64,000 nt of DNA from Pelecanus crispus (taxonomy: Eukaryota; Chordata; Aves; Pelecaniformes; Pelecanidae), in contig NC_134645.1 of the NCBI RefSeq assembly GCF_030463565.1, positions 1,371,501 through 1,435,500 on the forward strand. The letters run 5' to 3'. Every line of letters starts with the position of its first letter. Positions within the stretch are counted from its first letter, which is position 1. Below the pieces are notes generated by a model. It was not told where the DNA came from. It was given only the letters and a program-made list of their open reading frames with translations, and searched no databases. This document shows positions 25,964 through 39,378 of the stretch, piece after piece. Both the position numbers and the translations under genes were made by a program.

Positions 25964-28900
25964 TCACTTCAGGTCCCCGTCCCCTTCGCCTTGGATGGAC
26001 TTCTTGATGCGGAGCAGCATGGTTGTCAGCCACTGATCCAGCCGCGATATCGAATCAAATTCTTTAACCTGTTGGGGGAGAAAAAAAAAAAAAACCAGTT
26101 TAAACCAAGATATTAGGGAGCAAATGAGACTGCTGCAGAAGCAGCACTCTGGAGCTCTCCAAGTGTGGTCTTTTAAAATGTCTAGTCTTCCTGGGGGAAA
26201 GGAGGGGGGAAAGGGGAAAGGAGAGTAAAGGGGAAAAGAAAAAGGAGAGAGGAGAGGAGGAGAAAGGGGAGAAGGGAGAATGGGGGAAAGGGGGAACAGG
26301 GAAGGTGGAAGAGGGGAAGGGGCTAAGGGGGGAAGAGGGGAAGGTGGAAGGGGAAAGGGGAGAAAGGAAAACAAAAGAAAAAGGGGAAGAAAGGGGAAAA
26401 GAAAGGGAGAAGAAAAGAAAAGGAGAAGAAAAGAAAAGGGGAAGAAAGGGGAAAAGGAAGGGAGAAGAAAAGGGGAAGAAAGGAAGGGGAAAAGAAAAGG
26501 GGAAAAGAAAAGGGGAAAAGAAAAGGGGAAAAGAAAAGGGGGAAAAGAAAAGGGGAAAAGAAAAGGGGGAAAAGAAAAGGGGAAAAGAAAAGGGGAAAAG
26601 AAAAGGGGAAAAGGAAAGGGGAAAAGGAAAGGGGAAAAGGAAAGGGGAAAAGGAAAGGGGAAAAGGAAAGGGGAAAAGGAAAGGGGAAAAGGAAAGGGGA
26701 AAAGGAAAGGGGAAAAGGAAAAATCTCTCCCAAACCCCACAGCAGACTTCAAACCCCGAAAGGGGCTGGAGGAGAAGCAGGCAGGCTCTTTGCTGCCCTC
26801 CCATGATAACCGCGTCCTTCCGAAGCGTTCCGTCTGGGACCCGCCGGAGCCCAGGCTAGAAGCAGCGCTGCCAACGCCCGGCCTCCCTGCGCGCGGTTCG
26901 TGGCGGGATAGTTGAGCAGCCACGTGCCCGGTGTTTTGCCCAGTTACCCAATGCTTAACAGCGCACACACCCCAAAAAAAGATTGGGGGGAAAAAAAAAA
27001 AAAAAGGAACAACCCGCCACCTGCGAGCGCACTGCCGCAAATTCGTGACTACTTACAGCCTCGGTGTATGCCTCGCAGTTTTGCTCCTCGTGGGCTTCCA
27101 GCAGTTTCTAGAACACCATTTAAAAAAAAAGAAAAAGAGAAAATATTCTGTCACTGCGTGTCCCTGGGAGAGAGGGGACCTCTGCACGGGCACCCACGTG
27201 TCCAGCAGCGGCACCTTCGCACCCTACTCAAACCACCCGCCACAAACACAAAAATAGTTTGGGGTTTTTTTGTTTTAAGTTAGAATAATCATCTTTCTGC
27301 TGCAGCTGCGTCCACAAGCCTGGTGTAAACCCAATGCAAAGCGAGTCTGATCTCCTCTAAAACGTTCGAATAAATGAACAAAACTACAGCGAGGTGAAAA
27401 AGCACAGAGTAAAGGGCTGTACGCATTTTCCAGCGTGACTAAATACTGCCTTTGCTCACTTCCCAGTTTTCAAGCACGACTATGCTTTTAATACTGGCTG
27501 TACTCACTTTCAATAGCTTGCACTCCCGTGAATCTGTGAACGCTGGGAACATTTCTTCGTATTTCTCAAGTGCAAGCTGAAAGAGAGAAGACGACCCTTA
27601 CACTCGTTTCACACAAAACTACCTGCTTTGTATTTCGGGGCTTTTTTGCCTTCCAGCCCTAAAAACACACAGAGCGCTTGGGAAAGTGTTCACAGTAAAT
27701 CCAAGAGCAAGCATTCGCAGTAAACCCAGTTAGACACAACGGCACTTCAAGCTTCAGTCTGCACAATGGCCACGCGAATCCCTGGGGACACAGGAAGGCG
27801 TCCCAGCCGGCAAAGGTTGATTAAGAGGGAGGCGGAAAGTTTGGGATAATGGCTCCGAGCCCACTGACCTTCGCGTTCAGCTCGTCCACGATGAAGTGGC
27901 ACAGAGCAGCTTTGAAGAAATACTCTTTCGCGCTGTACTTGAGCAAAGGATTATCCATCGTGTTAGTCCCGACCTAGGCACAAGAAGATATTATTAGAGT
28001 TGGGAAAGAAAACTGCATCACTAAGAACGCAATTAAAAACAGGACGGCTGGTTAAAATTACACACAGCACCACCACGCGAATAAAGACCGCGGAAAAAAT
28101 GCCAGCGTCTGCACAAAAAGCTACCGGGAAGGCAGACAGATTTTAATGACTCCCAAGTGAGGCCAGGAACCCGCAGGCAGCTGCGAGAGCGCAGCCTGTC
28201 CTCCCAGGGAGCCACCGTGCCAGTTCGGGGGTGCCACGCTGGCACCTCGGTACCTCCTGCCCGACGCAGAAAGCGAGTCGGCTGGGTGGAAACCTGCTCC
28301 GCTATTCACCCTCCAGAAGCACGAAAGCAGCGCGGCAAGTATGCCCAGCTAAATACCCGGTACAAAGGCAGAGCAATCAAGTTTACAAATTTGGGGGGGG
28401 GGGGAATTTTCTGCCAAACACGTTTGTAAATACGACCACAAGTGTAATTACAGATTTCCTTCCCCCAGCCTTTCTCTACAAACAACAGAATGCAGGGAAA
28501 AAAAATACCTTTGGTAAGTTAAAGCAGCCCTTAAAAGCAAAGGAGCAAACCGTGTCTTGTAAAGGCATAATCAGCCCTGAAATAAGTAAGATTGGGAGCT
28601 TCTAGGCCACGGCAATTTTGTGAGCTGACACACTGACCTGCTTTTCATTTTCAAGACATTTTCGGCTCAGGATTTTCTCTAATTCGCACCTCCCAGCCAA
28701 TCTGCAGCACCATTTAAACAAGAAAACCTTTCACCACCCCCAACCAGACCTGAAACACCCAATGTGTAGGGAAGCCTTTAAAGATTTTAGCGGTGGCTAA
28801 CTCAGTCCTACAGCAGAAAACTCATCACGTCCCCACCGCCGAGACTGCTGTAACCGCACTGATGCCGGCGCGAGGGACACGACGGACAAGCACGCATCCT

Positions 28901-31900
28901 CACCTGCTCGTAGATCTCTATCGCCTTCTGGTACTGCTCCAGCTGCGCGGCGTAGGCAGCCACCTTCAGCAGACACTTGTTGGCTGAGCTACAATCAATT
29001 ATAGCGTTAAAGTAAGGAATTGTGTCCTGGGGCAGGGGGGGAAAAAACTCACCACCAAAACTATCCATACCCTGGTACCTCCCAGCACTACCTGTGCTAC
29101 TTAGCGTATATAAAAGTGGGCCTCAAAAGCGGCGAATCAGGGGAATTTTCTTTTTAACAGCCAAAATTAAAACATACGGAGAGGCACAAGGACCTTCAGC
29201 TCAGCACAGAAGGGTCTGGAGCACAGGGCTGGTGGGGAGCGGCTGAGGGAGCTGGGGGTGTTCAGCCTGGGGAAGAGGAGACTGAGGGGAGACCTGATCG
29301 CTCTCTACAACTGCCTGAAAGGAGGGGACAGGGAGGGGGGGTGTTGGGCTCTTCTCCCAAGGAACAAGCGATAGGACGAGAGGAAATGGCCTCAAGTTGC
29401 ATCAGGGGAGGTTTAGATTGGATACTAGGAGAAATTTCTTCATGGAAAGAGTGGCCAAGCATTGGAACAGGCTGCCCAGAGAGGTGGGGGAGTCCCCATC
29501 CCTGGGGGGGTTCAAAAAACGGGCAGACGTGGCACTTGGGGCCATGGTTTAGTGGGCATGGGGGTGTTGGGTTGATGGTTGGGCTGATGATCTTGGAGAT
29601 CCTTTCCAACCTTAGTGATTCCTAGTTTTTACTTTCATTAAAAAACAATCCAGCCACCAAGCCAGGAAACATGAAATTCTTACTCTCCCCTGAATTGGTT
29701 TAGTGGTGGGCTTGGCAGTGTTAGGTGAATGGTTGGACTGGATGAGCTTAAAGGTCTTTTCCAACCTCAATGATTCTACAGTTCTGTGGTGTCAAGACAC
29801 CATTCAACCCCTCTGTGCTTCCTCTGCGCCCAAAACGGGCACCCCACACCAGACAAGCCTGCGTGCAGGGTAAGAACCTTGAACAGAAATCCAAGCAGGA
29901 CTTGGGCATCCCCCAAGGGACATTTTAGCAGAGGCCGGCAGGCGAGGTGGGCCATCTAGGACAAATCCCCCGTCTCCAGCCCTTCCCTGTTGCGACTCTT
30001 TTACAAAGACCACTTGCCTGTTAGACTCCTCTCCTTTGTAATAGTCTGCAGCCTGCTCGTAGTGCGCGATCGCCTGGGGACAGAAACACCACACATGAAT
30101 GCCGCTTCTGAAGTACGAGTTTTGGCCAGGGCAGCATACAGCGACCGCGTTCGCAAAAGCTTTTCCATTCCGTGCGCAAAGGGCACGGCGCACCGCGGGG
30201 TTTCTGGTGGAGCGAGGCGTGGCCGCGCATCCCCCGCGCACTCGAAACGCGAGGCTGCCCTTGGAAATTTGACCCTGAACTTGTGAAAGAGTCCTGAACG
30301 CCAGTGCAGGTTTAATGCAGGTGACACGACTCTCAAGGTAACGACCACAAACACACACCATCACAGTGCGACAAGGCTCCTGCCAGCTTTACCGCTATAT
30401 AATAAATCGCTTAACAGAACAGCCCTGACATGGCAGGGCTTGATTTAAGCGGGGCGGCACGTGGAGGGGCAACACTGAAGTCATTCGTAGAGATAGATAG
30501 GATCCAATGAAGTGGAGCTGAGGAAACAAATGACCGTCTAGAAAATGGTACCTAGAAACCACGAATTTTTGTTCTGCAAACTTCAAGCGGAAGATTTGCA
30601 GCCAGTTGAGGTGCAGCAGGATTCCTGCTCAGGGACCTTGGTTACAGGAATGAGAGAGGGTCGGTGCTGAACTATAAGTAACAGCAGCTTCCTTTGGGGA
30701 AAAAATAGCTATAAAACCATGCCTGCAACTTTTCCAAAGCGCTTTTCGGATGTGAAACACCGCTTCACTGGAGATTTCTCACCTAGGCGTTTCTGCCAGC
30801 CCCGTCGCACCGCAGCTCAGCAGAGGGGCACACACAAAGAGTCAGGATTGCCCCGCCACAGGCCCGCACTGGGAGAAATCATCGCTCACCCTCTTAATGC
30901 TTAACTTCACGTTACGGGTGGCTTGCACCTACATAAAGAAGCCCGGCATGGGATGAGAGACAGGCTTTATCGGCCATGCCGAGCTCAGCGCTGCTCTGGC
31001 CGGGGAAGCAAATGCAGCCGCCACCACCGCAGTGCCTGCGGAGCGGTACCAGCAGCGCCCAGCACCCTTACCTTTTCAATATCTACCAGCTCGGCCTCGT
31101 AGATCTCCGCAATGGTGATGTGGTGCTTGGCAGCGATAGTGAATCGCCCCTAGAGAAGGCAGAGGTCGCAGGTGAGACGGGGGCTGCTCCCCCTCCGCCC
31201 GGTGCGCACAGCGTTTCCCCGAGCTGCAGCTCTTATGAGCGCGTGGCTGCACGCGCTGCCAGCGCAGCTTCTTACCATGTCGGTGTAGATATCGATAGCT
31301 GCATTTAAGCAGTTGATGGCCTCTGCAGCATGAGTGTTCAGGAAAAACAACAAAGTCAGCCAGCACACATCAGACTTCCCAGCCCAAGACCTCCCCCCCC
31401 AGCCTCCAAAAACCAGATCTCGGCAACGTTTCTCTTCGTCAGACCACAAACCAGCTTCTTCAATATCTACCCACGCACGTACGTATGTACGTCTGGAACA
31501 ACAGACGTACCTTTTTCAACCCCTGAGACCCACAAGATGGAGCTTAATGGGCTCAAGCTGCACCAGGGGAGGTTTAGATTGGATATTAGGAAAAATTTTT
31601 TCACGGGAAGAGTGGTCAAGCATTGGAACAGGCTGCCCAGAGAGGTGGGGGAGTCCCCATCCCTGGAGGGGTTCAACAAACGGGCAGAGGTGGCACTTTG
31701 GGACATGGTTTAGTGGGCATGGGGGTGTTGCATTGACAGTTGGACTGATGATCTTAGAGGTCCTTTCCAATCTTAATGATTCCTAGTTTTTACTTTCATT
31801 AAGAAATAATCCAGCCACCAAGCCAGGAAACATGAAATTATTCCTCTCCCCTGAATTGGTTTAGTGGTGGACTTGGCAGTGTTAGGTTAATGGTTGGACT

Positions 31901-34900
31901 GGATGAGCTTAAAGGTCTTCTCCAACCTAAACAATTCTATGGTTCTATGAAGATATAACATCTCTCTGCATGTTTGCACCTGCAGATCTAATCCCGATTC
32001 ACCCGGCCCCAACACCCCCGATCCCACCGACAGCCTGCCGGTTCGCCCGGGCAAAAATTCCGACGCTGAAAGGCAACAGTCAAAAAAATTAGGATGGGCA
32101 AAATACAAACGACTTGTACCCCGGGTTTGTCAGGCTGCGTCCTCAAACGGAGCAAAATTCAAAATGCCGATCTCATAACCGTGCAGAGGCTGCCATTTTC
32201 TAGGCAATTTGGGCGTTTTACGATTACAAAACAGCAGCATCAGCCCCGAGTTAGTTTCTTCAGCCCCGCGGGCACTGGAAGGCATGGGTAACACCGGTGG
32301 GTTGGTTGCTTTGTTTCCAAACACGCAGCTGGGGTAAGGGGAATGAGAGGTCTTGCAGAAAACCACAACCCTGCTTTTTACGACCAGATTTAAAGAATCC
32401 AGATCCTTTATTCCTCATCCCATGGAAGGTCGGTCCGTTTTCCTCCCACCTCTCCTCTGCCCCAGAGAAACCCCTGGACAGGGCTGCGGCTAAGGGCAGG
32501 GATCCCATCGCGATCCAGACCCGAGACCTGCCTTAAATATTCCCTAAGAAGTGAGGATTTCCGCAAAGTCAGGCTAAACCAGGAAGGAAGCTACCGAGCG
32601 CTCCACAACCAACGCGCTGCAGCGTACCAAAGCTCGGCAAAGGCTTCGGCAGAGCCAAAGTGCCGGAGCTCACCTAGAGATGACACCCCTACGCGCGCCG
32701 GTCTGCGCGGCAGACCGAGAGGATGCCAACTAGCTCGCACCATCCGAAGGACATGGTTTAGTGGGCATGGGGGTGTTGGGTTGATGGTTGGACTGATGAT
32801 CTTAGAGGTCCTGTCCAACCTTAATGATTCTTGGTTTTTACTTTCATTAAAAATATCCCAGCCACCAAGCCAGGAAACATGAAGTTGCTACTCTCCCCTT
32901 AACTGGTTTAGTGGTGGACTTAGTAGTGTTAGGTTAATGGTTGGACTGGATGATCTTCAAGGTCTTTTCCAACCTAAACGATTCGATTATTCTAGGAGGT
33001 ATTACGGCTTTAGATAGTCCGCAGCAAGGATTCCTGCAGCCCCCGTGACTACCGAAAGCCTCGGCGCGCCACCTCCCCTGCCGCTAAGCAACTTTGCGAG
33101 AAACAATCCTGGATTTCACTCCCCTTACCTTGCGGGTCTGCTTTTTTGTAGGCGTTCCCAGCGTCCACGAAGCTGGTGGCCGAGTCGTGTTTGCTCTGCA
33201 GCTGCATGTGCAGCTTGGCCGCCTGACAAAACGCGTTTCCTGCAGCTGGGAGAGAAAAACGCACACCGACCCCATGTACCCCTCCGGCCCGGCAAGGAGC
33301 GGCGTCGCCGCAAAATGGCAAAGCGCACGTCGCTTCCCAGGAGCCAGAGAGGTTGAGAACCCCAAAATTGTTTGTGGCCAGGCACTGCTGCTCTGCCGGG
33401 GGCTGAGCCCGGCGCAGCGGGAGCATCCTACCTGCACGCTCATCCTCGGCAGCGCGCGCTCGCGACCAGCCGCGCCCTGCATCTACGGGATCAGCAAGGG
33501 GGATCCCTGGGATCTCACAATCTGTTGGATTTGACGTCCCACCCCAAGGTATTTCCTTGCTGAAGGGCAAAGCCAGGGCAGCGCCCCTTTAGCAGGCTTG
33601 CTTGCAGAATTACGAGCTTTCATTTTAGAACGGTAAAGTGCACCCTGCCTAATTTAACAGGAGGAACATTCAGGTCAGCCCCGCTCTGACCACCCTCCCG
33701 GTATTTAAATCATCGCAGGGCCGGGCAGAGCAGAGGAACTGCATCGCCATAGGGACCATCCCCATGGAAACAGCCTGGGATGTAAAACTCGGCTGCGATA
33801 ATTCGCAGGAAGCTGCTGGGGCACTCGCAGGTCACCCCGGCGTCAGCCACCCCCTCCGCAGCCCCCCCAACGGCGGGGGCTGTACTCACCGCTCCAGTTT
33901 TTGGCGATCTTGAACATGTTGGCAGCCCTGGTGTACATTTCGCAGGCTTCCTCCACCCTGGTGTTGCCCCTGAAACACAGCGAGAAAGCCCCTGATGCCG
34001 TGCCGGAACAAAACGCTGACCCCGAAACAGGATTGGGGCGTTGCAGCCCCGCGCGCTCGGGCGATGTGGCCCCGCCGGGCTTGGCGAGGCTGACTGCCCC
34101 CATTTTAAAGCGCGGGGCGAGCATCACGCCGCTCAGAGAGGGGAAAGCTGGATTTGGGGGACCGGCAGCCCCTCGCCCTCGCGGACCCTCTCCCAGCTCA
34201 TTACCAACACACGGCGGAGGCGGGGAGAAATTTGGTTAGCACCCAACAGGAGCCCCGCCGCCAAGGGGGAGCAGGCGGAGCTGGCAGGCACCAAATACCC
34301 AAGCGCCTGCTAGACAGGGGAGGCAGAGTTTTTCATTGCATAAAGCAGGGACAGAAAAGCAGAGGGAAAGCCACTCCTGAAATGGCAGCTCAGGATTTTG
34401 GCACGTTCCTGAAGAGTTTGGAGCCTGGAGCAAGCCCCCATCTGCTCTTTGACCTGGGTGCCTCCTTTTTGGGCAGGAGCAGCTGGTTTCTAAGAGTCTC
34501 ACGAGACGCTCGGCAAAAACACCTTGCAAACTCCAGCACACGACAAACCCCTGCGTCGCATAGGGAACACAAAGCAAATCAAAAATTAAGGAGACACCAG
34601 ACAACTCGCTGCCTGCCTAACGCACAGAGGTGCGTGCGCTCTGCGGCTCCCAACAAATAAATAAATCTCATCGGACCAAGCCCCGACACGCCAGCGGGTT
34701 TGCACCTCTGCATCTCCTGGTACCAAGAGAACAACGCGACGCGAGCCTGACTGCTTGGGTTTCGCATGTAACTCGGCTCCCCGAACCGCGTGATTCATTT
34801 ACCTGTTAATTATTATTATTATCTGTTGTTAATTAAACATAGATTCCTTCACGCAGCTCGTTACTGCCCTCTGTAGCGCACAGTCCTGCTGACCCCAGAA

Positions 34901-37900
34901 AGGGCCGGAGTGCAAGAGGTGACAACATTTCTTATTGCCCTTGTTTGCTCCCTTCCTCCTCCTGGCAGCTGACCACGTCTCATTTCTAAGCACAGGCAGT
35001 GGGGTTTTTTTGGGTTTTTTTTTGTTTTGGACCGCTCGCTCTCACTCTTGAAAGCCGCCTTTTGCGTGAGCTAACGCCAAAGGAGGCGGCGCAAGGGAAC
35101 GCTACACCCTACCAGGCGTCCAAAACAGTTTTCAGCTTTTTAGTCTCATTAAAAAAAAAACCCCAAAAACCACAAAGCAAAGCACTTGTGCAAGCTAATG
35201 GAGGTCTTCAGGAAGAAGCCCAGCTGGCAATAACGCTTTTGGCCAGGCACACAGCGGCCTGGGCACCCCCTTTCACCAGGAGGATGCCAAGAGCAAAGTC
35301 ACCCATCACCTCTTCTTCCATTTTAAAAGCCGTTTTTTCTTGCATCTATTTTTAGCCCAAGAAAATGAGAAATTCGCCTCTCGAAATCTCTGTGCCGGTT
35401 CACGCCAAGGATTTTCAGCAATTTGCTGCCCAGATTACGCCCCTGGAACGCGCCCTGCCCGATTAATCTGCCGGAGGCTGGGGAGGAATTTATTTTTAAA
35501 ACTTCTGCTTTTAAGGCTGCGGGCATTAGATTTTTCTAGGCTGTTATTTAGAAACATCAAGGCCTCCACGGCAGCATCACTCTGTAAATGCTCTTTTCTT
35601 AAAAATTTTTTTAAAATAATAAATACATTTTAAAAGCCAAGGCTGAGGTGGCCAAAAGCGCGAGTTTTTCAAATCCCTTCCAGGCACAGCTCTCACACCC
35701 CCAGGAATACCTGCTTTTAAACAAAAAGAGCTGGTAAAAAGGAAGCTGGTATGTTTTCGGGGGTGTCGCTCCCCCCCGGCAACCCCATCCCTCCGGAGGG
35801 TCTCCGTGCCGCGAGGCGAGGGCTCGGTGCCGCTGGGCAGAAAAAAAAAATCCTCTGTAAAACCCTGAGCGTGGTGCGAACTGCAAAAGCTCCAGAGCTG
35901 CAAAAGACCCCAGGGAGGATGGGGGGGCTTCCAGCCTCGCCCTTGGGTGCTGCTGCCGTCGCCAGGGGGGACGCTAGCCCTCAGCAGGGCGAACCCTGGC
36001 GACGCCGCGGCCGTGAGAGGATTACCCGCGGGTCTCCAGCGGGATAAAGCTGGGATGAGCCGAGCGCAGCCGCCGTGGAGGCGGAATTGGGGGGGTGGGG
36101 GGGCACAGGCAGGCGCCCCGAGCTGCAGAGGCTGAGCGGGCTCGTCACACCGCTGTGCCCACGGAGCGCCCGGGGGGCACGGCGTGGGGAAGGGGGGCAC
36201 GGCGTGGGGAAGGGGGGGCTGTGTGTGTCCCCCCCATGCCCTCACACAGCCCCCCCGCTGCCGAGGGACCCCCTTGCCCACGCCGGGGGGGCAGGAGCTG
36301 GGGCTGCCCCCCTGCAGGCACCCACGCACAGGGCCCAGCTCCCTTGCCAGTCCCCCGTTTTGCACACCTGCACCCCTCCTTTTGCACCCCCTCCCTTCGC
36401 ACACCTGCATCCCCCTTTTTGCAACCCCTCCCTCCGCACACCTGCACCCCTTTTGCACCCCTTCCCTTCATGTACCTTGCACACCCCCCTTTTTGCACCC
36501 CCTCCCTTTACACACCTTGCCAGTCCCCCGTTTTGCACACCTGCACCCCTCCTTCTGCACCCCCTCCCTTCGCACATCTGCACCCCTCCATTTGCACCCC
36601 CCTTCATGCACCTTGCAAGTCCCCCATTTTGCACCCCCTCCCTTCACACACCTTCCAAGTCCCCCTTTTTGCACCCTCTCCCTTTACACACTTTGCCAGT
36701 CCCCCGTTTTGCACACCTGCACCCCTCCTTTTGCACCCCCTCCCTTCGCACACCTGCATCCCCATTTTGCACCCCCTCCCTCCGCACACCTGCACCCCTT
36801 TTGCAACCCCACCCTTCAGGCACCTGACAAGTCCCCCATTTTGCAACCCCCTCCTTTGCACACCTTGCAAGTCCCCCATTTTGCAAGCCCCTCCCTTTGC
36901 ACACCTGCACCTTTTTACAACCTGCCCCTTCGCACAGCTGCACCCCTCCTTTTGCAACCTCACCCTTCAGGTACCTTGCAAGTTCCCCGTTTTGCACACC
37001 CGCACCCCCCTTTCTGCAACCCCTCTTTGCACACCTTTCCAGTCCCCCTTTCTGCACCCCCTTTCACACAACTGCACCCCTTTTTACAACCCCTGCCTTG
37101 CACACTTGCACCCCTCTTTCTGCACCCCCTCCCTTCATGCACCTTGCAAGTCCCCCATTTCGCACAGCTGCACCACTCCTATCACATCCACACTCCCTTT
37201 TTGCACCCCCTCTTTGCACACCAGCACCCCTTCATGTACCTTGCACACCCCCCTTTTTGCACCCCCTCCCTTTACACACTTTGCAAGTCCCCCATTTTGC
37301 ACATCTGCACCCTCTTTTACACCCCCTCCCTTCACACATCTGCACCCCTCCATTTGCACCCCCCCCTTCATGCATCTTGCAAGTAAGTCCCCCATTTTGC
37401 ACCCCCTCCCTTCACACACCTTCCAAGTCCCCCTTTTCGCACCCCCTCCCTCCGCACACCTTGCCAGTCCCCCGTTTTGCACACCTGCACCCCTCCTTCT
37501 GCACCCCCTCCCTTCATGCATCTGCACCCCCTTTTACACCCCCCTCTTCGTACACCTGCACCCCTCCATTTCCACCCCCCCATGCACCTTGCAAGCCCCC
37601 CATTTTGCACCCCCTCCCTTCACACACTTTGCCAGTCCGTTTTGCACATCTGCACCCCCCCTTTGCACACCTGCACCTATCTGCACCCCGTTTTTGCACC
37701 CCCTCCCTTCGCACACCTTGCCAGCCCCCCGTTTTGCAGACCTGCACCCCCCACCTGCACCCCCTTTTCCACCCCCCTTCACACACCTTGCCAGCCCCCG
37801 TTTTGCAGACCTGCACCCCCCCATCTGCACCCCCTCCCTTCGCACACCTGCACCCCCCCACCTGCACCCCCTTTTCCAGCCCCCCTCGCACACCTTGCCA

Positions 37901-39378
37901 GTCCCCCATTTTGCAGACCTGCACCCCCCTTCACACACCTGCACCCCCTTTTCCACCCCCCTTCGCACACCTTGCCAGCCTCCCGTTTTGCAGACCTGCA
38001 CCCCTCCTTCTGCACCCCCCCACACACCTGCACCCCATCTGCACCCCCTTTTTGCACCCCCTCCCTTCGCACACCTTGCCAGCCCCCCGTTTTGCAGACC
38101 TGCACCCCTCCTTCTGCACCCCCCACACACCTGCACCCCCTTTTCCACCCCCCCTTCGCACACCTTGCCAGCCCCCCGTTTTGCAGACCTGCACCCCTCC
38201 TTCTGCACCCCCCACACACCTGCACCCCATCTGCACCCCCTTTTTGCACCCCCTCCCTTCGCACACCTTGCCAGCCCATTTTGCACACCTGCACGCCTCC
38301 TTCTGCACCCCCCTTCACAGAGCTGCACCCCCTTTTCCACCCCCCTTCGCACACCTTGCCAGCCCCCCGTTTTGCAGACCTGCACCCCTCCTTCTGCACC
38401 CACACACACACCTGCACCCCCTTTTCCACCCCCCTTCGCACACCTTGCCAGCCCCCCATTTTGCAGACCTGCACCCCCCCATCTGCACCCCCTCCCTTCG
38501 CACACCTGCACCCCCCCACCTGCACCCCCTTTTCCAGCCCCCCTCACACACCTTGCCAGTCCCCCATTTTGCAGACCTGCACCCCCCTTCACACACCTGC
38601 ACCCCCTTTTCCACCCCCCTTCGCACACCTTGCCAGCCCCCCGTTTTGCAGACCTGCACCCCTCCTTCTGCACCCCCCCACACACCTGCACCCCCTTTTC
38701 CACCCCCCTTCGCACACCTTGCCAGCCTCCCGTTTTGCAGACCTGCACCCCTCCTTCTGCACCCCCCCACACACCTGCACCCCATCTGCACCCCCTTTTT
38801 GCACCCCCTCCCTTCGCACACCTTGCCAGCCCCCCGTTTTGCAGACCTGCACCCCTCCTTCTGCACCCCCCCACACACCTGCACCCCCTTTCCCACCCCC
38901 CCTTCGCACACCTTGCCAGCCCCCCGTTTTGCAGACCTGCACCCCTCCTTCTGCACCCCCCCACACACCTGCACCCCCTTTTCCACCCCCCCTTCGCACA
39001 CCTTGCCAGCCCCCCGTTTTGCAGACCTGCACCCCTCCTTCTGCACCCCCCACACACCTGCACCCCATCTGCACCCCCTTTTTGCACCCCCTCCCTTCGC
39101 ACACCTTGCCAGCCCATTTTGCACACCTGCACGCCTCCTTCTGCACCCCCCTTCACAGAGCTGCACCCCCTTTTCCACCCCCCTTCGCACACCTGCACCC
39201 CTCCCCCTGCACCCCCTCCCTTCACACGCCTGCACCCCCTTTTCCACCCCCCGTTTTGCACACCTGCACCCCCCGCTCACCCGAAGAGCCCCCGCAGGAA
39301 GGAGTGGGAGCCCTTCACCCGCTTCTCGGCCTCCGCCATCAGCTGCACGGCCTCCCGCTCCTTCCCCGAGCTGTCCAT
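25964..39378 (-). CDS. NAPB: NAPB, beta-soluble NSF attachment protein (beta-SNAP)
   Basis: Adaptor that binds assembled SNARE complexes and recruits the ATPase NSF to take them apart; the beta form is mainly neuronal. Exons in coding order (minus strand): 39378-39281, 33969-33890, 33245-33129, 31322-31276, 31149-31072, 30073-30018, 28988-28904, 27973-27869, 27576-27508, 27107-27057, 26068-25964. Total 297 codons including the stop, close to the mammalian length. It starts [20 protein letters not shown]; the [10 protein letters not shown] loop at residues ~24-33 is the membrane-contacting loop of SNAPs. Helical TPR-like repeats follow ([37 protein letters not shown]), and the end is [17 protein letters not shown], the conserved C-terminus that stimulates NSF. 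Every phase agrees. The exon 6 donor is GC (AACAG|gcaagt); the others are GT. Alpha-SNAP (NAPA) is excluded by the match to beta-SNAP and by the GZF1 neighbourhood. Confidence 0.97.
26193..26722. repeat. Polypurine (GGGGAAAAGGAAA)n tract in NAPB intron 10
   Basis: About 530 bases of almost pure G and A on the plus strand (C/T on the NAPB sense strand). The right half is a regular array of ggggaaaaggaaa and ggggaaaagaaaa units. The left part is more irregular. It is open in several frames on both strands, which is a composition effect. Confidence 0.93.
29205..29790 (+). mobile_element. CR1 LINE 3' fragment, double-tail form
   Basis: The longest CR1 copy here: body (gggtgttcagcctggggaag, then gagaggtgggggagtcccc), first tail near 29622, spacer, second tail ending near 29775. 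It lies in NAPB intron 6, antisense to the gene. Confidence 0.88.
31540..31951 (+). mobile_element. CR1 LINE 3' fragment, double-tail form
   Basis: Starts within the gggctcaagctgcaccagggg region of CR1 and carries the same first tail, spacer and second tail as the other copies, ending attctatggttctatg. It lies in NAPB intron 3. Confidence 0.88.
32750..32995 (+). mobile_element. CR1 LINE 3' fragment, double-tail form
   Basis: Truncated at ggacatggtttagtgggcat; both tail modules are present. It lies in NAPB intron 3, about 0.8 kb from the previous copy and in the same orientation. Confidence 0.85.
33970..36340 (-). other. NAPB: Gene-facing part of NAPB intron 1
   Basis: Ordinary intron sequence between exon 2 and the minisatellite. 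Nothing gene-like; open frames near 34.0-34.7 kb and 35.6-36.5 kb occur on both strands and have no recognisable domain. Confidence 0.5.
36340..39270. repeat. C-rich minisatellite, ~2.9 kb, in NAPB intron 1
   Basis: Tandem array built from short modules such as ttttgcaccccctcccttc, gcacaccttgccagccccc, gttttgcagacctgcacccc and ccttctgcacccc. In the right half these form larger units of about 90-140 bases with nearly identical copies; the left part is more diverged. On the NAPB sense strand it is G-rich, with many GGGG to GGGGGG runs. It ends about 10 bases before the exon 1 splice donor (39280-39279). Confidence 0.95.

Noticed and set aside
26100-27040. Long frames rich in Phe/Pro/Leu/Ser (minus) or Lys/Gly/Glu/Arg (plus)
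   Set aside because: They follow from the polypurine tract in NAPB intron 10. Only 25964-26068 on the minus strand is coding (NAPB last exon).
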